From Serinus canaria (taxonomy: Eukaryota > Chordata > Aves > Passeriformes > Fringillidae), in NCBI RefSeq assembly GCF_022539315.1, contig NC_066321.1:2963324-3027323 (forward strand): a stretch of 64,000 nt of DNA, written 5' to 3'. The notes beneath the pieces were generated by a model. That model saw only the letters and a program-made list of their open reading frames with translations. It did no database searches and was not told the origin of the DNA. The translations under genes were made by a program, and so were the position numbers. Numbering within the stretch: the stretch's first letter is position 1; each line of letters opens with the position of its first letter. Positions 23,791-33,790 of this stretch are shown one piece after another.

Positions 23791-24459
23791 TTCAACCTCT
23801 CTTATGAAGCAGTTCAATGTTATAGATGACACCAAATGTGCCAGTAATATTTGGAGATAAATTTTCCCTTACTCTTAGAAGTCAATTGGCTCTGGGAACT
23901 TTGAGAGCTCTGGCCAGCCATGACCCAGGGGCTGGCAGAGCTGGGATCAGCCCAGACCTCCTGACTCCAGCCCGCTGCCTCCACCTGCACCAGCAGGATT
24001 TGTTGTTAAATCTCAGTGTCAGAAACGAGCTGTTCTCTTGGGGTGAAGGGCAGGATCTGTCTTTGGGTGCATTTCCATGCCTTGCTCTAAGAGCTGCAGC
24101 CCAGCCAGCACGCTTTGAGTGAAACACAAAGTTGTTCCTAATCTGATGAGGGAATTTCTCTGTGGAAGTCCAGACCAGATATTTTGGTGAGTCACCACAA
24201 GGTGCTTCTCTCAGCAGCAATAATTCACCCTGAGCCATTGTTTTGGAACACATGGCACTAGAAGAAAATGAGAACCATCATTTTAACTGCATATGTTTTT
24301 ACTGAGTTAAATTCTGTTGCGTGTTTTCAGTCATGACTCTTGGAAATGTGAGCAAGTTCTGTGTTGGTGCCAGTTCTGTGAATCCCATATCTCAGTCAAC
24401 CTGGAAGTACAAAGATATCATTTTTCTCTTCTGGGAAAAAAAAGGTCAAAAATAGTTGT
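23791..24459. other. Non-coding DNA
   Basis: Moderate GC falling to AT-rich; the 98- and 123-codon frames on opposite strands (23826-24253) overlap each other and show no domain. Confidence 0.5.
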
Positions 24460-24464
24460 GAAAC

Positions 24465-24660
24465 CTTAAGTAAAATCAGAATTCAGTTTTAATTTGGACA
24501 AATAATCAGGAATCTGTGAGCTTTCCTATAGCTTAAATAAAATCAGAATTCAGTTTTAATTTGGAGAAACAACCAGGAATCTGTGAGCTTTCCTATAGCT
24601 TAAACAAAATCAGAATTCAAATTTAATTTGGAGAAACAATCAGAGATCTGTGAGCTTACC
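24465..24660 (+). repeat. 67-bp minisatellite, about 2.9 copies
   Basis: AAAATCAGA recurs at 24472, 24539 and 24606, giving an exact 67-bp period. Each unit carries 'gaattcagttttaatttgga', 'caggaatctgtgagctttcc' and 'tatagctta' with a few substitutions; copy 3 is the most diverged ('aaatttaatttgg', 'cagagatctg'). The array is flanked by a 10-bp perfect inverted repeat, GAAACCTTAA at 24460-24469 and TTAAGGTTTC at 24678-24687. No coding frame is preserved. Confidence 0.95.
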
Positions 24661-24689
24661 TAGGTCTTGACTATTTTTTAAGGTTTCCC

Positions 24690-26430
24690 CTAATACATTT
24701 GCCTTTTAAAAATGTCAGTAACATGGCCATAGGAAAAGCTATATAAATAGGGTTTTTTTACAATCTTTCTTATGGTATATTTAGAATTTTGACATAATTT
24801 GAATTTTTTTTCTTTTTTATTTATTTCTTTGGGGTTTTTTTCCTCTCATCTCTATTGTTGTTTTATGCTTGATGGTTGATTTGCACATAAATTCCTTCTG
24901 CTATGTTGAAAGTCACACAGGATCCGGCCCTCAGGGGAAATATTCACAAGAGATTTGGGAAAATATTGGTTGATATTTAACTGATTTTTCCACAGCAGCA
25001 AAGAAATTCTGTGTCATTATGGTCATTTTAATTTTCTCTATTATATAATTGATAAAGGTGGGGGGAAAAGAATATTTTTAAATTTAGCTCATCTAATGAG
25101 AAATCTTTCTGAAGGTCCTAGAAGACAAGAAACATGTTTCATTTTTTAAATATGTAAATTAATCAACACAGCATTCTGAAAATAAAAATAGATAAATACT
25201 GAAAGTGTTGTGCAACCAGGTATACCTTGTGATGTCTGAATATTTATTCTTGCAGTGACAGAACAGAATTTAGTTGTTGGTGGAAAAAAAAAAAAGAAAC
25301 AAAAACAAGGGAATGAAACTGATGCCAGAATTTGCAATTATATATTTCTGGTGCCTTTAGTGTGGGAAGCCCCATGCTCTGCTTTGGGATCACCTGTGGG
25401 CATGGTATTAACACATAAAATATTGTTGAAAGGTGAATACAGAGAGAAGAAAGTATTTTTGTTGTGATTTCTGCTCTGTAATCAGGGATTCAGCTGCCTT
25501 TCAGGAGATCTGAGGTATCTAACAGGGACTTGGGGCCACCAAATACCTCAGATAAATGAGGATTTTTCTGAAGCTGAAGGCTACTCAGAAGGAGAGACAA
25601 GGATTTCCAAATGTCTCCTATCCAAATTAAATGCTTTTACAATAAAAAATTCCTACTTTTAATGAAAATTTAATCCTTGTTTTACTATAGGATCTTTTTT
25701 GGAGGGGATGAAGTAGAGAAGAAGCTTTAGACAAAAATACCAAAACAACCAAGCCACAAAAATCAGGATTCCCTCTACCGTTCAGGCTGCAAACACTGGC
25801 TTTTAGTTGGAAAGTCATCTGGCTCAGAGAAGCCAATAAATGGTGGGTTTCCAGTGGCTTCCACCTGTTCAAGAGTTGCAAGACAGCAGTAGCCTTTTCA
25901 AAGCCATTAATAATGCAGAAGGTCAATATCTACACAGATATATTGAATTACACTCTGTATCATTGCAATAGCCAGATTTTTGTATCACAGGTGATTTTTT
26001 TTTTCTGCCATTTGACCCTTTCAAGCTAGCTAAAATACACAGTTTGGTTTTTTTTTATAATGTTAAGGACAGTATTGTGCTGTTTATCCCAGTGGTTACG
26101 CTCCTCAAAATAGATTTTAAAAAGACACGACACACTGAAAAAAAGTATATATAGATTTTTATTAACTTTGCAGCTCCAGTCACACAGCAAAACTCCCCAA
26201 ACACCAGAAAATCCAAAAAGTTAACCCAAAAGTCTTTCTCAAAGAGTATTTTCACAACAGTGAGAATATTTCACGACATTAATTTTTTTCTTCAGATTGC
26301 TTTCAATTTATGTGAGTTTAGAGGTATAAAATGCATAGAAACATTAGGAATTCAGTGCTTTTGCTCCACAGTGATCTGCAATATTTCAATATTGCAATCA
26401 TTTAATTGCTGAGCAGGTTAAAAATGAGGC
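24690..26430. other. AT-rich non-coding DNA
   Basis: T-rich low complexity lies at 24806-24845. An A-run lies at 25286-25297 and T-runs at 25989-25998 and 26047-26056. TGCAATATT / AATATTGCA (26377-26385 and 26388-26396) forms a 9-bp inverted repeat with a 2-nt gap. I see no gene or CR1. Confidence 0.5.
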
Positions 26431-26690
26431 AGTGCATTCATTTGCTGTTATGCATTTCCCCCTTATGTTTTAAAATCCGTAGTAATATCAAATTCCAAAG
26501 CCACGAAATCTGCTGTCGGCGTCTCCCATTGACATTTTCTGTTTGTGTAGAGGAAAATCAGGTCAAACCAAGCCACTAGCAGCATCACAGCCCCGTTTCT
26601 GCAAAATATTTTGTCACTACAGAATGTGGTGATTTCGGTGCATGTGTTCCAGTTTTCTGAATTTAGTGATTGATCTCAGGGTGTTTGAGA
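26431..26690. promoter_or_regulatory. Candidate conserved non-coding block
   Basis: Unique sequence with scattered CpGs ('aatccgtag', 'gccacgaaatc', 'gtcggcgtctcc') in an otherwise CpG-poor region. 'attgacattttc' and 'gtgattgatctc' look like PBX/MEIS-type cores. No repeat is present. Inferred from texture only. Confidence 0.22.
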
Positions 26691-29685
26691 GCTGAATCTT
26701 TGCTGTCTGAGACCTTAAAAAACACAGACTGTGAAGGTTGAATCCAAACCCCGTTGCCTTCACTGGTAATAGATTCAGACCCAGATCCCAGAAATTGAGT
26801 GACTTACGCTGACAGGGAGGGATCCCTGATAGTCTTCAAAATAATAGAGAAGCACGAACCCTGACATTTAAGGGAAAAATAATTAAATGAGATTAAATTC
26901 TCTTCTACTCAAAACTGCAATTGTGGTATGAAGTTCCTTCAAAATCAACTCATTTTCCCTTTCAGCTAACTTATTTGGTTTAATTAGCAGCAAACACTCC
27001 ATTGATTCTTGTCCAACAAAGGAAAATTCCATAGTTCAAATCTCTCTTAAGGAAAATCCCATTCATTTAAATGTAGGAATTACAGTTGCTAAACGAAGCA
27101 ATTTTCCTTAACAATCTGTGAGCCAAAAAAGTCCTTATTGGAAGTTAAACTGCCTTCGAGTGGAAGATTATTTTTCCCAAACCATTTTGCCTGTTAGCCA
27201 GGAATAGACATAGAAATTTCCTTTGGAAACTACCTTCTACAGGCATAGTGAAAAATCCATGATGATAATGATGATTATTATTAATCATATTAATATTAAT
27301 AGTAAGAAGGAGCAATTCTGATTTTGCTAAACAGGAAAAAAGTTGGATCTAAAAATATACAAGGGCATCAGCTCTGTGCTTTTGGAAGGTGGAGAGAGTT
27401 GGCAGCAGGGAGGTGAAGTCAGATACCACAACTTTACACGAATTCTGTGATTCAGGTCGTGGATTAAAGTGGATAAAAAGGCTGAAGAGAAGAAATGTTC
27501 CTGTTTGTCTGGCTCTGCTCTGCTCAGCCCATCACAGGTGTGACATGCAGATCCAAACCCATGGCTCTCACCAACCGGCCAGCCCGAGTACAGAATGTGA
27601 CACTTTCTCAGATTCCTACTGACGCGCAGACATTGCCAAAAATATCATGTCCGGCTTCGCACAAAGCTCCACAGGCACAGAAATATTTATCATAAAACAT
27701 TTGTCTTCAGAGGAGAATCCTGGGCTCCAGGAGAGAGGGGTTTTTATGGTCCAGATTTCCCTGTCAAAGATTACGCCGTCTCACAAAACGTGTGCTGAGC
27801 CTCTTTGGCAAAGCCCTTTTCCCTTCATATTTGATGTTTGCTTGGTTTTGTTTGTTTGCTTGGTTTTATTGCTGTCAGTGTTATTTCTGGTGACTACATG
27901 ACTCAGAGGGACTAGAAATAAAATTAGAGACTTTCACCTCTAGGTCAACAGTTTCATTCTGGCCCAGAATACAGGGACCTATGTAAAATAACTCATTGAT
28001 CTCACTCCAGTTCCCAGTTGGCAAGTGTGCATATCACAAACTCTATCATTAAAAAGGGCAATAAATTGTCATCCTTTGCAGCAGTCCCAGAAGTGAGCTC
28101 AGTGTTTGCATTGGCCTTGCTGCTGCATCACCCTCTCCAGGAGGGTGTGTGGGGAGCTGGGGGGTCCTGGAGGTCGGGTTTTCCTTCCCCCTTCCTGCTA
28201 GAAAGCAAAACAGGGGGCTGGGTTTTGCAGTGCAGCCTCCCAAATCAGTAAGACACCCTTCAGCCAGGTAATCAGATGTCATTTCATAACCATACACTGC
28301 TTGCTAGCCAAGGCTTTCTTTTCCAAAGGATCTGACCTTGATCTGCATCAGGTTTCTTCTCTCCCCACTGAACACCATTTGCATTTCTTCCTGATCACAG
28401 GGGTTCCAAATAAACTGCCAAATTCATGGAGGAGAAAGCAGGAGAGACACAAAAAATTGGGTATCTCCATCTTTAAAATTACCTGTTTGACCTGCTGCTC
28501 CCAGAGCCCAGCTCTGAGATAACAGCTCTCTCCCCCCACTGAGATCAGAGCCTGGATCTCTTTCCTCAGATGAAACACAGGCAAAAAATTGCATCACTGT
28601 GATCTATAGCAGTAACAAACACTCCTGCTTCTACAGAAGGACTGGGTGTGTGTGGGGGGGCTATTATATTTCATTTTTGGCATTATTATTTATCCTAACA
28701 GGTGTTTTGAACTGAAGACCCCCATGGCTTACAGGAGTCTGCACAAACCCTCAGTTTAAACTACAACAGAGGCGTCACAGGCGCTCACTAAAGAGCTATC
28801 CAACCTTTTTTGTACATCCCTGGATACTTGTAATCCTCCATTCTCCAGCCCCTCACGAAAGCAGGACCGTTTAGCCCGGGATCTCAGCAGCACAACTGGG
28901 TTAATTTAATTTGTTTCCCCTCCCTCTCCATCCTGCAGGTTCATAACCACTTTCCCCTGGTGTTTGTGCGTGGCTGTGACGCTGTGCAGGTAGGACTGAG
29001 CTCCCTGTGCTCCCACTGGATCTGGGATGGTTTGTCTCCCGTGATCCAGGCTGGCTGCACCACACGACGGCACACAGTGACAGTAATTTGCACTGATCTG
29101 CCCCCACTGCTAGTCCTGCTGCTACAAATAGCAATTGATTATAATGCTGTAGTGTTATTGACTGTCACTATGAACACAAGCTTTATTTCATTTTTAAAGT
29201 AACACGCCGCAGATTTACTCAGCAGACGTGGAGCAATAACAGCAATAAAAAAATAAATAATAAAAAAAAAAAAGAAACAAAATCAAAACAATTTGAGGCG
29301 GGGAGGAGGCAGAGGCAGAATTGCATAAAACACAGGGAAATTTAATTAATGTTACCAGATGATGATGATACTGCTGATGAGCAGAAAAGCTGTAGAGGAT
29401 GTGAAGGGATGGCATATGAGAGAAACAATGCCAATTTACATCACCTGAGGATCTTGCCTGAAGCACTCAGGTTGTGGAAATCCCTCAGATCCATCAGAAT
29501 GTAGAGAAAAAAAGTGAGCCTATAAAAATCATCGTGATTGTTATTGTCAAGATCTGATTCTGCTGAGGCAGCAGAATGCATTAATGCTGCTCTGGGTTTG
29601 CCCCTTCCTCCCCTCAGTTCAGGATACAGTTTTTGATCCAGGTTGTTAAAAGAGATCCTATTTCATACATCCCTACGTTCTCTTT
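26691..29685. other. Non-coding DNA, AT-rich then mixed
   Basis: 27254-27303 is GAT/TAAT-rich low complexity. 27500-27800 has slightly raised CpG and short frames with no domain. 28640-28660 contains a G-run ('gtgggggggc'). 29246-29282 is an A-rich run. 29352-29366 is a short GAT run. I see no gene, CR1 or other recognisable mobile element. Confidence 0.5.
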
Positions 29686-29689
29686 CTGA

Positions 29690-30065
29690 ATCTTATGTTC
29701 TTAGAGCATTAATCTGCAGGATTGTCCCTAGAGTCCATTTGAGATGGGCGCAGAAATTTACTTCGGGTAATTATCCTTTCTTTTCAAGTGAATTAAGGAA
29801 CCAGGAATTCCTGCTTATCTGACAGAAGTGTAGATTTCCTTCCTTAATGCTTGTCACCTGCGAGACAAGTCACACAGGTAAATCTCAAACTGTGCCTTTG
29901 TGCCCCATCTAAAGTGGATTTTGGATTTCTCTGCGGAGTAATGCTCCAAGGACGTTATAGTTCAGAGGAAATGGTAATGTCTGTGTATAAAATGTGAATT
30001 AATTTAATAGGCTTTGGCAGCACAAGTCTCAACAAGACGATCCACCCCTGCTAATCTAGAGCATA
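29690..30065. promoter_or_regulatory. Candidate conserved non-coding block
   Basis: Unique sequence with evenly spread CpGs ('gggcgcag', 'cttcgggtaatt', 'ctgcgagac', 'gcggag', 'gacgttat', 'agacgatcc'). An E-box CACCTG lies at about 29856-29861, and 'gggtaattatcc' and 'aattaatttaatagg' are homeodomain-type words. It ends just before a T/A homopolymer pair. Conservation is untested. Confidence 0.28.
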
Positions 30066-30079
30066 CGGGGTTTCTCTTC

Positions 30080-30106
30080 TTTTTTTTTTTTTTTAAAAAA
30101 AAAAAA
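30080..30106. repeat. T15-A12 homopolymer junction
   Basis: Fifteen T (30080-30094) are followed directly by twelve A (30095-30106), making a self-complementary homopolymer pair. This is low-complexity sequence that could extrude or slip. Confidence 0.95.
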
Positions 30107-31669
30107 GGAGTCTGAATATAATTTCTTTAAGCTGCAATTTATAATGCAAACGTTTTACCGTTTTACCCCCTCATTAAGGAGGGGAAGAAAGCTTCTAAGC
30201 CACTCTATTGAGCTGTTGGAAAACGTCTTACATTGAAATTCTGATTTAGAGATAGGCACAATCCATCTGCTTTGCATACCTTTGCCCTTTAAACCAGTAT
30301 TTGTGATATAAAGAAGCACACAGCTTGCAGAGTAGCTGGTAAGTCTCCTATCCATGATTTTTTTTGAGTTTTTCCTTTTTATTTTTTTTCCTGCATGTAT
30401 TTGCACTGTCAGATTTGTTTCCTTCCCTCCTTTAGGCAAGACAGCTTATGAATTCTCAAAAAAACTATCTTTGTGTGGAATCACTGGTGTGATGGTGGTG
30501 ACGTTGCTTATAACAGCACTGAATATGGAATATTTATCCTATTTTGTGTTTTAGGTTCCACTTATCCATTTTATGTGTCTTTATTTAAGACAAAGTGCCT
30601 AAAGGTTGCCTGTTCTATTGAAAAAAAAATGAGAGAGTAGGAATGACTGCCTCTTAGATGGTTCAAAAATCCTGCTTTTGCTGACTTTGGGGGTTTTTCA
30701 TGGGGTTTTGTTGTCATTTTTTTATGATTTGCCTTTTACTTTGCCATGCTTTGATTCAGATGAGGCAGTGATTTTATGGTTTATGGTAGTGAACACAAAA
30801 TCCCCTCTTCATTCTTTGGATGCCTATTGCTCCCTGTGGCCCACGAGGTTCCTACATGAGCAAATCACAGGATCCTGCAGAAGATGTTGTGGCTCCCATC
30901 CTAAACTGGGGAGCAAATCTTTATGCAGCTGTAAGCCAGCCAAAAAATTTCATGGTCCTGCCTTTGAAAGAATTACTTCTTGTGACTTTAATATGGTGGG
31001 AGTGGGAGGAGGGGGGAAGAAAAGCTGCATTTGAGGGGTTTTCCTTATATATGCATTTCAAACAGAGGAATCTTTTTTAAGAAGGAAATTACAGGTATCA
31101 CTTGTTTTACAACTCTTCCACAGCTCAAATTGAAGCTTAAGCAGCTATGTATTTATCAATTAGCATTATTTCTCTATCCCTGTCTGACTCTCTGCATTGT
31201 TGTAACTCCATCAAATAGTCATTTGCTTTTTTTATGGTAATAATCCCTTCAAATTCACTCCTTTCATCTGGATCCCTGTATGTTATTTGTTGTTCTGCTA
31301 AATCCCTATTACAGAGGCCTAGGAGTTCCAACGGCCTGATGAATAATTAGAAATGTTTTATCCCTAAGCTTCAAAAGGGTGCTAGAAATAATTATAAGCA
31401 AACATTTTATGTAGCATTCCGTATCAATCCTGTCCCAGCTTTATGTTATTTGTGCTCCAGATAGGAGGGAGAGAGGGAGATCCTGCATTCCAGCTCCCAC
31501 AGCCTAAAGGGGACACACGTTGACGTTGGTGGAGCTTTTGTCTTCCCTCTCCCCTCTGCTCCTGCTGGTGGGGTGCTCAGCACATCCCAGGCACCTCGTG
31601 GCACCCCTGATTTTATAGGAAAGTGGTTAATTACCAAACATAATGAGTTATTTTTTCAGCAAATTGCCC
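30107..31669. other. AT-rich non-coding DNA
   Basis: T-runs lie near 30358-30365 and 30382-30390. Frames of 94-118 codons (30155-30439 on -, 30678-31034 on +) have no domain or splice support. I see no mobile element. Confidence 0.5.
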
Positions 31670-31900
31670 CTACTCTCTTAGTGGCAACGTGACCCATGGA
31701 CCGGTGCTACGGGCGAATAACGTCGCGTCAAACCGGACAAGAAAGCTCCAGTTTTGCAAAGTGAAAGTTGATTATTTAGTCCAGACTAGATGTGTCAGTG
31801 CAGCCTTATTCCCTAGCAAATTCTGGGAGCTGTAGCAGCTCTAGCTGTCCTTCAGCAGACCAGACTCACGCCACAAAGTTTTTTTACACAGAAGGCAAGG
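31670..31900. promoter_or_regulatory. Candidate element with a sharp CpG-dense core
   Basis: Eight CpGs fall in about 50 bp at 31687-31736 ('caacgtgacc', 'gaccggtgctacgggcgaat', 'aacgtcgcgtcaaaccgg'). Unique sequence with 'tttgcaaagtgaaagttgat' follows. No repeat signature is visible. The contrast with flanking CpG-poor DNA suggests a hypomethylated element, or a recent insertion of unknown origin. Confidence 0.33.
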
Positions 31901-32993
31901 AGAGAGAGCTGCATCTCGAAAGCCTACAAAACTAATTGGAACACACCCAATGTCATTACATTTGACAGCATTTTGAGAAATACCCAATCACTTTGTCATC
32001 AATTTTCAATTTTGTCAAGAGAAAGTAGCTTTTCATTGGCAAACAACCTGCTGTCCCCACAGTATTTGTGAAAGTGTCCTGGCAGAGAGTAGTGTCATCT
32101 CCAAGAACATTTTTCAGGCTCACTTTCTCTATAAAACTTTTATTGAGGAGTTTTTTTAAAAAATCCTTGAAAATTGTGTTAAGATGAAGGGTTTTCATCC
32201 TGAAGATACCAAACCCAGTTATGGCCCAGTATAACAAAGGACATAAATACATGAATAGGTTTGAACTTGTCAATGGTCCTTTTAGGTTTCCACTAAAACC
32301 AGCGCAAGTTTTGGTGATAAGGAATTTTATCTGTTCACTTCAAAGATACTGTGAAAGTTTAATGCTGAAAAAAGAATGAATTGACAATAAAAAAGGGAGA
32401 AAATAATTTGTATTTATCAATCAATATGATGAGGATTCATGTGTGAAAAGCAAAGAGCAGCGTGCTCAGGGGTAGCATAGTGATACCTTTCTACCAATCT
32501 GCTGCTCCTTTTGTGTCTTTCCCCCTGAGGGGAATTCATTCATCCTTGCTCTTATTTTTCTAGAACAAAAGACAGTCTGATTCAGGGCCTGATTTGCTGG
32601 AGATCCACATTTTTAATCTATTTCTGTGTTTTTATCAATTTGTTGCTTTTGAGAGTAGATCTCTGATTTTGCCATTTCCTCACCCGCACGTTGTGAGGCT
32701 GTGGTGTGAAGAAATGTGTGAGAAGGAAACCTGATTTATTAGAGGTGGTTTTCAATGTTTGCCACACATGGGCTCTGTAAGAACTGGTGGGAGCATTTTG
32801 ACTGCCACAGCAGAGAAGAGTAGGGAGTTAACCAAAAACCATTTATCTCAGCTGGTGGGCTCTCCCTAGCCCAGGGACAGCACTACAGAATGTGTCTGAG
32901 GGTAATGAGGGAATTCCACAGGGGAAAACCTTCCTTTGATGGGCCCTCTGGCAACCCTAACAGCCACTGGGAGATCCAAAAATCTCCCAGAAA
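31901..32993. other. AT-rich non-coding DNA
   Basis: Frame 31956-32273 (-, 105 codons) has no domain. The part nearest the next CR1 (about 32880-32990) has a slightly repeat-like texture but does not match the CR1 body I know. Confidence 0.5.
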
Positions 32994-33130
32994 TCAGGGG
33001 TGGCTGCCCAATCCCTGGAAGTGTCCAAGGCCAGGCTGGGTGGGGTTTGGAGCCGCCTGGTCCAGCAGAAGGTGTCCCTGCCCATGGCAGGAGTGGAACG
33101 AGATGGTCCTTGAGGTGCCTTCCAATGCTG
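32994..33130 (+). mobile_element. CR1 LINE 3'-end fragment
   Basis: 'atccctggaagtgtccaagg', 'ccaggctgggtggggtttgg', 'agccgcctggtccagcagaa', 'ggtgtccctgcccatggcag' and 'atggtccttgaggtgccttc' run in CR1 sense order. The final 'caacccaaa' tail is lost or mutated ('caatgctgc'). 5'-truncated. Confidence 0.93.
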
Positions 33131-33399
33131 CATTTTTGCTCATGGTGGGAAATTGTGGCACTTCTTGGTGGTCTCTTCCTCACCTCTGGAGGTAAAATTC
33201 AGCCTAAAGTTGCAATGAATTATCTCAAACCCTTTCTTCCATGTGCAGGCAGCAGAGAAATGGTGTGGAATACTGAAAAAATGCTGTAAGAACCCACTGG
33301 CTCGTTAAAATCAGAGATGGTAGAATCTACAGTTTTTCAGTTTGGAGCTGACTCCTCTATGACTTTTCTCCTCCAAAAATAACTTTTAAAAAAAATATT

Positions 33400-33790
33400 G
33401 TTTGGAAACATTGCAAACCCACCAAACTCTATTTTATGTGCATCAAAAAGCTCGCTTGCTTTTTTGATTAATATGCAAATCGTGTGTGCTCCCAGCTTTC
33501 ATCACTGCTTAAATACTGTACAGGCATCGTAAATAACCTGCCTATTCAAGTTTTATCTTGTCCACTTTACATTGCCCTGCTCTTGTACAGGAAATGGATT
33601 GTATTTAATATTGATGGCTCTGTATGTGTCATTTAATCGTCCCTATTGATTGGATTTCATCAGAGTGGGGGGCTTGGACAGAAGCTTTGATTATACTGTA
33701 AGGAGTCTTTGCAGTTTTCTGTTACTCAACACCATATCAATGCACCTTCTGGTGTGATATCACTTTCACGATCAATACCTGGAAAGAAAA
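33400..33790. promoter_or_regulatory. Strongest candidate conserved non-coding element
   Basis: About 390 bp of unique sequence with no homopolymer or mobile-element trace. GATTAATATGCAAAT at 33466-33480 contains a perfect octamer, ATGCAAAT (33473-33480), beside a homeodomain core. Downstream are 'catttaatcgtcc', TATTGATTGG (PBX-like, about 33644-33653), 'ctttgattat' and 'accatatcaatgc'. The combination resembles a POU/homeodomain-type developmental enhancer. This is inference; no alignment was possible. Confidence 0.35.
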
